Assembly: GCA_016801845.1 (NCBI GenBank) | Contig: CM028920.1 | Location: 9,952,501-10,016,500, forward strand | DNA length: 64,000 nt | Source of the DNA: Polydactylus sextarius | Lineage: Eukaryota; Chordata; Actinopteri; Polynemidae | Direction: 5' to 3' | Shown: positions 51,434 through 61,000 of the stretch, one piece after another | Numbering within the stretch: the stretch's first letter is position 1 | Layout of the letters: each line of letters begins with the position of its first letter | Notes under the pieces: model-generated | What the model was told of the DNA's origin: nothing | Seen by the model: the letters and a program-made list of their open reading frames with translations, nothing else | Databases searched by the model: none | Translations under genes and position numbers: made by a program

Positions 51434-53299
51434 ATGGATATGAAAATAAAGGTAGACTTTACAAATATCCCTCTTTAACTGTGCGCAACTATTCTGTCTT
51501 ACCTGTCACCTTACAATGCATTGCATTTAAAATCAACTTTGTTTTGTTTTATAGGTGCAACAGACCCTTGAAGCTAAAGTTATGCTATGGTAAGTGTTTC
51601 ATCAAAAAATCCAGATTATGTTAATTTTTATTGGTTGCTGTTTTATTTCTCGTCTTGTCTGATAAACTCCCTGGTTGTTTTCAGGACAGATGTAAGCTAC
51701 CATGAGGCAGAGGAGATCGAGAATACGCAGTTCATTCCTGATCTGGAGAGGTTTCTGCCACAGTTTATGACCAAAGAACACATCTATTTATATACATAAC
51801 CACACAGTCCTGACTTTATTTTTATGTCACTCTCCCTCTTCTTTGTGACAGGGTTTTATGCAGCGTGTTTGGAGTTGACCTTCCCGAACCTAAAAGAGGA
51901 GTTCTGCTGGAACTGTATGTGCAGACTGTGCTGTTTTGCAGAAAGTGCAGCTTCAAAAAGGAGCAAACATCTGCTCTGCTGTCCATCATCAAATCCATCC
52001 ATGAGGCTAACATAGGTAAATAAAATCAGATCAGTGTCACTGCTCTGTAGTACATACTAATATTCATACCTCAAATCCATAACCAATATGATATTTGGAT
52101 AAATTCCTTCTATTGTTCACTTCATCTGGGAATGTGTTTGAAACTCTTCTGCAGAAACACCTTTCAGCAACAACATAGCACAGTGTTTCAAATACTGCAA
52201 GGAGCTCCTGCTCTGTCACTCAGTCAGGGTGTGTACAACTACCAGAAGTCTCTCGCAATATGTTTTTAAGACCCATCTAACATTGTCATAATTGTAAAGT
52301 TTATGCTTTTCTTCCCGATGCCTCTGTTTCTGCCAACTACAGCGACCTCCCTTTAGTATCAACCTCTTCGACTTCAGGGAGACAAACTGTATCTTCGAGT
52401 TCATCAGTAACAGCTATTTGAGACACTACAAACTCTACAAATATATCTTCACTCCACAGGTGAGATTACATTTAAATACATATTTTTAAGCAAGTTCTGC
52501 AGTTTTTTTAAGTGGAGTTTGTTTGTTTTTCTCACATTTTTAACAGGTTAAACTTGACTTATTATTGACTTATTCTGGGATCCCAGATCATGAGGATTCT
52601 CCTGCTTTAGGTAATCATTACAGTTATTATCGCACAAAAGTGACTTTAAAATTAAAGAAAGAGGCAAAAACAGCACAAGAAAAGATTCAAGATTCGGTAA
52701 ATATTAATAGATATTAAAACTTTCATTTGATAATTGAAAGACATGATATCTGTCGTCCTTATAAAGCATCCCTCACCTTCTCTTAGTTTTTGAAGTTCCA
52801 GAAATATAAAAATGAATTAAAAATTCACATTTTGTTCAAATTTAGGTCTGTTAACACAGAGAAACAAGCATTTCTATAAATATTCTTCTGGTGCTTTGAC
52901 CAGATTAATTAATGCTTCCAAGTTTTTTTGTATTTTTTTGTGAAAATGTTATAATAGAAGAAGGAGCCAAGATTGATCCAGAGAAATACGGTTCTCCTGA
53001 AACACAGGAAACATCCATCACAGACCAAACGGAAACCACAGCCGGTAGGACCAACAAATCATAGCGGGACTGAATGTGCCCCAGAAATAACATTTACACT
53101 TGAGCGCTGACTTTTCGTAAGTGCGTCATTTCTTCACTTTTCAGGGCCCAAGTCAGATCTGAAGGCACTGATAGAGAAAGAAGTCAAAGAGCAGATGACG
53201 CTTGTGTCGGGACAACTAGATCAAAAAATGAAAGAAATAGCAGATCAGCACAGCAGCACGTCTGTTTCTGCACACAGCAGCCACAAAGCTAAAAAGTAA
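51434..53299 (+). CDS. cfap119: Cilia- and flagella-associated protein 119 (CCDC189/C16orf93-like), 259 aa
   Basis: This is a poorly studied cilia/flagella protein associated with sperm and motile cilia in mammals. Nine exons join in frame (780 nt): 51434-51451, 51555-51589, 51685-51750, 51852-52015, 52155-52228, 52343-52459, 52547-52610, 52958-53044, 53145-53299. Features include KVMLWTDVSYHEAEEIEN, then VFGVDLPEPKRGVLLELYVQ, CRKCSFKKEQTSALLSII, RPPFSINLFDFRETNCIFEF and YLRHYKLYKYIFTPQVKLDL, followed by a short coiled-coil-like tail (EKEVKEQMTLVSGQLDQKMKE). The name rests on this domain plus position between phkg2 and a tubby gene: in human, PHKG2-CFAP119-RNF40 are neighbours. The exon 3 donor (gtttct) is non-standard, so that junction is the least certain. 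Confidence 0.78.
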
Positions 53300-54148
53300 A
53301 GAATGATGTGTTTTAATCAATTAAAAACAACCGGTGCGCCCATTTTGATTAAATGCTCATACAAATAAGATCATTCAAACTGAAACGTGTTTTATTGTCA
53401 TTAAAACTCCTTTACTTGATATACAGTACAATGTATTACTGCACTTGTACAATCGCTGTACATTTCTCAGGTAGGTGTTTTTCAGGAAAAGTGCCACTTG
53501 AAGAAGAAGAATGAACTGAGTAGAGAATGTGTGTTGGTTAGTTTTGGTCTTCACAGTTATTTTAAGTGTGTTAATATCTGCATGCATGATAGGACAATGA
53601 TTTTCTACCACAATCACATCAGATATTATACTTAAATGTTTGAAACCTTTCAGTAGTTGTGTAAATCTGTTTTTCAGTATAATATGTTTATATAACTATC
53701 TATATTAAATAATTAACCACAGTGCATTAATAAACCTCGGCCACACAGTGCTTAGAAACACTTCCTCTCCTCAGTTGTTACTGACAACCAACAGGTAAAA
53801 CTCTAGCACATAATGTACCCACAGCATATGTGATGGATTTTTATCGAAACATTGTGCAATGCGTCATCTACTGCAAAGTGGCACTGAAAATGTGATGGCC
53901 TGAAGAAGACTTTCAGACAGCCACAAGCTCAGATCAGAAGGCTGATAGATTGTTCCGGCTTAACTTGAATTTGCAACCTTGAACCTCGGTACACATGAAG
54001 ACATACAAATGTCCCGGTCCCTGAATTCCTCATTAAAAAAAATTACAGTAACTCGACAAGACATGACAAAAAAAAACAAACAAACAAAAAATAGACATTA
54101 CAGCACATGCATATGGTTAAAATAAAATTACGGTGGTTGGTTGACCTT
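53300..54148. other. Tail-to-tail 3' region of cfap119 and phkg2
   Basis: For cfap119, candidate poly(A) signals are ATTAAA 53320-53325 and AATAAA 53729-53734. For phkg2, TTTATT at 53391-53396 reads AATAAA on the minus strand. If the distal signals are used, the two 3' UTRs overlap by about 350 bases. No coding block or RNA gene is seen. Confidence 0.45.
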
Positions 54149-56789
54149 TTAAGTTTCAAAATCCTCCAAGCCCAGCAGCACGATCTTAGCCGTGTTCTGA
54201 AAGAGGGCAGCTCGGTTCTGCTGCTCCCCTTTCTTCACCCAGTGGCCGTAGATGCGGAAGGCGCAACCATCGATGAGTTTGCGAACGCCACGGAGGGAGT
54301 AAGGATCTCGAGCCAGCACCTCACGGGTCAACGGGCGGACTTTGCGGTATCGGCTGTACATCCTGATACAAGCCAGCACGCTGACTATCAACACCTGACG
54401 AAGCAGGAGAGGAAAACATGAGAATATTGATCTTATTTGCTTCTTTTTATGGCTTAAAATTATTTAACATGAGGTAGATCAACACTGTGACTCACCCTAA
54501 ATGTCTTTCTTGGGCTAAAGAGTCGAACATCCTCTTTCTGGTACTGTCTGAAGAAAGAATGTGCCAAGGCTTGCTCAGCAGTGAGACGGACTGCTGGGTC
54601 TGTCACCAGCAGTCTGGATATCTGAGTGTCATAAGCAAAAAGATTATAAAAATAATCAGAAATGATTGAAGAGCTAATACAGATAATGTTATGTAAAATG
54701 TTCTCAGCACCGACATTGACTGAACATTGGGATTACTGCAGATGCTAAATTGTGTAACCGTACATATTCAGTTTTCTGCTAAAAAGATTCTTATCTGACT
54801 TCAGGGTAAAGTAGTTAAAGAGATATTAAAGGGGAATTTTAGGAAGTTATTACTACATTGGGATCTATATTCAAATTTTTGCGATTAAAACGGTATCAGC
54901 TCACCAGATCTTTCACAGTGTCGGACCTGTCGTCCCACTCTGGCGAGCTGAACTGATAGCGACCCTCCATTATCATCCTCAGCATCAGCATCTGTTTGCG
55001 ATGCCAGAACGGCGGTGAGCCGGCCAGTAATGTGAAGAGGATCACTCCACATGCCCAGCTTATATACAGACATGTCAGCAAAAAGGAAATAAAATAAGTA
55101 AATATAAAACAAATAAGTAGTAGTGCAAGAAACATAATAAAATATAAAAGTCTATATAATGTATATAAAGTATATAAGGGGTAGGGGGTAAGGTGGGTGC
55201 TGTGTACATATACACAAGAATAAGAAATTAATAAGAAAGAACAGAATTAAAGAGTAATTTAAAAAGTGAGGTTAACACCCAGGATCGTACATTACATTTA
55301 TTCTGCACGTTTAACAAAAGGAAGAGACTCACAGATCCACCTCCTGGCCGTAGCCTGGGTGCATTTCATCCATGGAACATTTTAGTATTTCAGGAGCCAA
55401 ATAACCAGGAGTCCCACAAAGCTCTAAAGAAGAAACAACAACAGATACATTTAAACATCAGTCTGTAAAAATGAAAACTATATAATTCACTTAACTTGCA
55501 TCTGAAGCACATTTGTTTTTTGTCATACTACAGTACCTCTAAGCTTCTCTCCGGGCTGCAGCTGCACTGAGAATCCAAAGTCGGACAGTTTGATGTGCCC
55601 CTGATCATCCAGGAGAATGTTCTCGGGTTTCAGATCCCGATGGACGATGTTGAGGGAGTGGAGGTATTGTACTGCTTCCAGCAGAGCTCGCATCATACTC
55701 CTGCACGGTAACAGGGACAAAATACTTGTGATTTATATTATCACTGACCGTGTTTGTAAAACATGCCAGTTCGATTTTTCAGATGGGAACTTTAGAGTAA
55801 AGTGATTTACTACTACTGATTTCAATTTATTTTTCACATAAAACACTAGTAAGCTGCTTTTCAACATGAGAAAAAAAAAATTCAAGAGGAAACTGGAACT
55901 GTTTCAACTTGGAAACTGTATTTGTAAACATGCTTCTAAAAGTTGCTTTTTCATACTAAAATTAAAAAGGTACCAACAGCTTGAAAAATGCAGAATTACA
56001 GTCATTTTCGTACAGTTATTGTGATATTACAAGCACATCAAAGTAAAATTCAAAATTGTTAAAATGATGACAAATTCTGGAGCTCACCTCGTTTCCTTCT
56101 CACTCAGAGTAACTTTTTCTGTGAGGTAGTCAAACAGCTCTCCTCGCCTCATGCTAAAAACGAAAACGAGACATTTATAATATCTGCCGAACAATGTCAT
56201 AAATGTTAACATTTCTATTCAGCTTTTTTTGCCATTTGATTTCATACTCACAGGTCAAACACCAAAAATATGAAGGTTGTGGATTCATAGGAATCAATGA
56301 GAGTGACTAGAGGGAATCAAACAACACACATAATGTGGTTTAAAAAAAAAAATCAAGAATAGAGAATCTTATGTATGTGTGTTATGAACCAAAAGAATTC
56401 AGAACAGAATTCCAACATACTGATGGAGGAGTGTCCCTTCACCATATTCAGGACTTGGATCTCCTTTAGCGTGGAGGTTTTCACCTCCTCCAGCTGCTGG
56501 GCCGTCATCTTCTCTGCTGTGATCTCAATGATCTTCACTGCCAGTTCCTGACCCGTGTGTCTGTGCACACACCTGCGCACCACACTGCTCACACCCCTGA
56601 TCACACCATTGATTACAACATTGACTTTTTTATCTTGATAACAATCAGAAAAACAAGGAAACAGAAACACTGCAGGTTACTTTGGTGCACTCACCTGCCT
56701 ATCACCTCTTTGGGGTCATATTTCTGATAAAACTCCTTGGCCCCCACCCAGTCTGGGAGTTCATCTCCAACAACAATGTCTTTGGTCAT
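54149..56789 (-). CDS. phkg2: Phosphorylase kinase catalytic subunit gamma 2, 390 aa
   Basis: PHKG2 is the liver/testis catalytic subunit of phosphorylase kinase. It phosphorylates glycogen phosphorylase in response to calcium and cAMP. Nine coding exons join in frame (1173 nt): 56695-56789, 56421-56596, 56252-56306, 56088-56153, 55537-55700, 55333-55423, 54905-55058, 54496-54621, 54149-54394. The kinase domain has IGRGVSSVVRRCVHRHTG, AVKIIE, VHRDLKPENILLDD (Asp about 153), SDFGFSVQL (Asp about 171), CGTPGYLAPEILKCSMDE and the family-typical ACGVILFTLLAGSPPFWHR. The gamma activation loop has no phosphorylatable residue where other kinases have one, as is known for PhK. The calmodulin-binding tail contains RVRPLTR-like KVRPLTREVLARDPYSLR and AFRIYGHWVKKGEQQNRAAL. 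Human PHKG2 is 406 aa. Confidence 0.96.
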
Positions 56790-57550
56790 GATGTCAGCAG
56801 ATTATTCTATAATGACAACAACACAAGTGTCAGCCACATTTATCACTTCGTAACAGTATTGCATGATTTGTGACAGGAACTAAGACTAACTAACCACCAG
56901 GAAGTGTACAGTTGGTGTCTTAGTTTTAGCCAACATGTTACTCTAATGATGCATATATATCTCTGTCGTCTCTGCTCTTATTTTAGATACGTGCCCTTGA
57001 TGCATCCTGGCAGTTAGCTAGCTATGGCCTTGTTGCAGCAGCAAGTTCAGTGACCGTACAGGAAGCTACTCACCATGTAGGTAATCGAACAACAAGAAGG
57101 GAGTCGGCAAATAAGGAATCAGATTAATAGCACCATCTTCGCTCGATGACTCTATCTTGAAGCCATAGTTATGTGCGATTAAGCAGCGACAATACTAAAG
57201 TTACCTATCAATGATGTTAGCAACAATTAGCGGGCACCTCAACACTGTTTACATTCTGCTCACATTCCTGGAAACAGTCTGTTATTACAGCCAGCGCAGC
57301 AGTGCCGCCCCCTTGAGGCCGAGCTGAAGACTGCAGTATAATTTACTTATTTATTTATTTTACTTAAAAAATATAATATCTCTAGTGTTCTCGCTTACGT
57401 AGTTAAATCACTACATTATATCCGAGAAATTAAGTTAAACTCATATTTGTTTTTTTATTATTTCTTGATGAAAAAAATCGACGGAAGTACATTGTCGTCA
57501 CTTCCTGTCCCTACCCCGTATGTCCTGAATTACATTTTCAATCACTCCTT
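56790..57550. promoter_or_regulatory. phkg2 5' exon and phkg2/rnf40 divergent promoter region
   Basis: The phkg2 start exon has a cattatag acceptor next to 56806. A likely upstream exon ends at CTACATG|gtgagt (exon edge 57074) and starts somewhere before about 57170. The joined exons create a 7-codon upstream ORF, described in the findings. On the + strand, rnf40 has a possible non-coding exon around 57490-57556. No TATA box is placed. GTTAGC-type hexamers occur at about 57013 and 57215. Confidence 0.45.
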
Positions 57551-57724
57551 GCGAAGGTTTGTAACCGATAATATTTCTCAGAAAGCAACATATATGTTTG
57601 TATGCATGTAGAACGACTTAACATAATATGTTAAATATGAAGCGACGGTTAGTTAATAAAAATAGCAACAACAGCCTTTAATTTCGCTGGACAAAGAGCG
57701 CCGCTTAGCCAAACAGGTCCCGTA

Positions 57725-57830
57725 GAATTAATCGTTAGCATTAGCATGGCTAGTGTTAGCAAGCTTGCTAATGCTCGTTTTTCTTTATCAAACCCCTAAA
57801 TTAAAGATTTTTGTTAGCGTCATTACTCAG
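57725..57830. repeat. GTTAGC/GCTAGT hexamer cluster in rnf40 5' region
   Basis: The stretch includes gttagcattagc, ggctagtgttagc and gcttgctaatgctc, the same hexamer family as in pdpk1 intron 1. It lies upstream of the rnf40 coding start, probably in intron 1. Confidence 0.5.
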
Positions 57831-58031
57831 TTGCTACCAGTTAGTGTAGCTGTATAGGAACATAAGTTTTTATATGAGTAAGAAAGCAGCAGTATTTTGA
57901 GCCGGTTAAAAAAAAAGGTGGCCTTGTGTTTGATGTCAACCGTTGCTAGCTGTCACCAAATGAATGAGTACTGTAAACTGTATCGATGGATGATAAAATG
58001 TTGTGTTTGATCTTCTGCAGGGGAAGGAAAG

Positions 58032-61000
58032 ATGTCAGGTGCTGGGGGAGGAAAGCGTCCCTCAGGAGGGGATAGCCCCCCTGGTCCACCTGAAAAGAAA
58101 AGTAAAAAAGAGGAGAAGACCACCACAACTCTCATCGAGCCCATTCGCATAGCTGGAGTCTCTTCTACGGTCAGTCATTTTTAGTGTGTGCTGTATTAAG
58201 TCACCGTTTGAAGTCCATTTGCTGTTACTTCCACTAAGATGATATACACAACAATAGCATCTGGCATCTCTCATGTTTTACACCTTGGTGTCTGTATTCG
58301 GTCTGTGTAGGAGGAAATGGACATGAAGGTGCTCCAGTTCAAGAATAAGAAGCTCTGTGAGCGCCTGGAGCAGAGACAGGCGATGGAGGATGAGCTGCGT
58401 GAAAAAATTGAGAAGCTGGAGAAGAGACAAGCCACCGATGACACCACCCTGCTGATTGTAAACCGCTATTGGTCACAGGTGCGTTCTGCAATGTTTAATT
58501 ACTCTGTGGTTACCATGATAACCTAGACCCTTTAGCTGAGAAATATCCATGTTAACAGTGTTGGGTGTGTATCATTTTCCTTCAGTTAAATTATTCTCAG
58601 TCGTATATCAAACTCTGTACAGTAACATGTTTTTGATATTATTTTGTGTGTAAATGTTTCTGTGAAAAATTTGGCTGTAGAAGTACCACTCTAATTGTAA
58701 TCAAAAGATCCTTTAATTGCAGTATTCAGTTTTTGGAACAAATATTTCCAGATGATTAATATGTCTTTCAATCCTTGTGTTTCTAATTTGCAGTTGGAAG
58801 AGATTGTTCATGTTCTTCGCAAACGTATTGAGCCAGAAACTCCAGTGACGTCGACCCCCGCCCCACCCTCGGCCCCTCTCCCTGATCCCACGCCAATGGA
58901 GGAAGATGGCGTGAGCCTGGCCTCACCAACTTCTGCTGTTCCTCCACCGCCTCTTCCAGAGGCCCAGAATGAGGGGGAGCAGGCAGAGCCGCAGCAGCCG
59001 CAGGAGGAGCAACAGCAGCAGCAGGAGGAGCGTCAGGAAGAACGTCAGGAGGAGCAGCAGCCGCAGCCGCCTCCCCCTGCAGGGTCTGAAGAGATGATGA
59101 CACCAACAGAGCCATCACAGGACTCAACAACAGGTAAGAAAGGTTTTTCTAGACTAAGCTGATGAGTGTAAATGCTGCATCACTGCCTTCATTTATGAAC
59201 TACGAATGATATAATTTGACCATTTAACCTCTGATCTGCCTTTTTCTTACTTAGTAATTTTAGATTCTATTATATTTAGTTTTATTAAGACTTTTAGATT
59301 AGGATTAAGGGATTACATGGGCAGGACTTCATGTTAAGTTTAAAAAGCTTGTCTTAATTTCAAAACTTTTTTATGTTGGTATTGTTGTTCGTACTTGTTT
59401 AATTGTTATTTATTTCTAAAGCACTGCTGAAAAACAGTCATCATAAAAACATCCATAAGCCACTAATTGACAAAACATTTTCAGATGGATGTAGTCAAAA
59501 GCAAAGGGTATTATTACATTATTATATGTATCATTATTATTATTCGTGATGATACACTTGTTGCGGGGTGAAGAGAGTAGAGATGGGGGCAGGAACCTGA
59601 CTGGTCTGCTGGTCAGAAAGTTCAAGGTCCAGTTACGTAGCCTGGTGTTATTTCTCTTCAGAATTACAAGTTATCAAGAATTAAAACCTCTCTGTCTGTA
59701 TTTGTCTAATGCATTGATATATGATTTTGTAAATTCCATAATTTATTTAAGTGGCTGTAACGACTCAAATGAATCTCTCAAAGATTTCAATATTTCAAAG
59801 ATGAAATTTTGGTTTAATAGCTTGACCACCTAAATGTAATCACCTCTTACTTTGTACAGATGCGGCACCGCCTCCTCCACCTCCCCTAAGTGAGAACGCC
59901 AAGGGTTTCCTGGCAACACTGGAGCAGAGCAGCGAGGAGGAGCTCACCCTGCACCTCCAGGACCGCATGCAATTCAGCAAGGAAGCTGTCGCCTGTTTGG
60001 TCTGTGTGTTTGACAGACTGCACACTCGCATTGACAACATGTGCAAACAGGTCCAGGCTGCAGGTAACTGTGGAAATGTGGTTGTTCTGATTCATTAATA
60101 TATGATGAACCATCTTTTTTATACATATAAATCAGAAAGAGAAACTGCTACATTTGACCTCCTATGTTTCAATTATTTACCTCCTTGGTGTATATAAATT
60201 TGAGCAGAGTTTCTTGACATCCATCAGCTCTTCTCTGATCAAATACTAACTTGACCCTCATTGACAGAATGCGAGAATGATGACCAGTCTGACATCATGA
60301 ACCTGAATCGTACTCTGCTGGATGAGAACATTCGACTGCGAGACCTGTCCACTCTGCTGCAGGGCCGACACCACAAGATGTCTATGGAGGTAGAGTGTCC
60401 CTGCCATTGTTTGTGGGCGTCAGTGTATCCAGTGAATGTTCATGCATGTCTGTTGGTGTGAGAGAGTTTCATATGAGTAGGGCGAGAAGGTGAATGATGT
60501 ATGTTCGATGGTATTGTTCTCTTGCAGTACAATGAGTTGGTGGACAAAGTGACCAGCTCTGAGACAAAGGTGTCTGAGATGGAGACGACGGTGGAGGACC
60601 TGCAGTGGGACATTGAGAAACTCCGCAATAGGGAACAAAAACTCAACAAGCTTCTGGCAGAGGCCATGGAGCAGGTGTGTTTCTGTAAAATTGTCTGTTT
60701 GCAATAACGTGACTCTTTCTTCAGTGTATGTTTATGATCTGTCTGTGAGGCGTCACCTCATGCTGCTGTTTATCTGTAATACATGAGTAGACATTGATAA
60801 GGTCGTGAGCAACAAAGCATGCAAAGCCAGCTGCTCTTATCACATTCTTAATGCATTCTTTGTTGGAGTTGTACTGTTTGCCTCCCCTATCTGAACATTA
60901 AGAAAATAAATATAGTCTGAATGATGTCATAGGCTTTGTGTTTTTGGTTGCTTTTCCACCTGGTTTGTTTTCCTTTTTTTTTCATATCTGTCTTTGCTGT

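Noticed and set aside
58783..59130. 115-codon minus-strand ORF rich in Ala/Pro
   Set aside because: It is the antisense of the rnf40 Pro/Gln/Glu-rich exon 4 and has no splice or family support.
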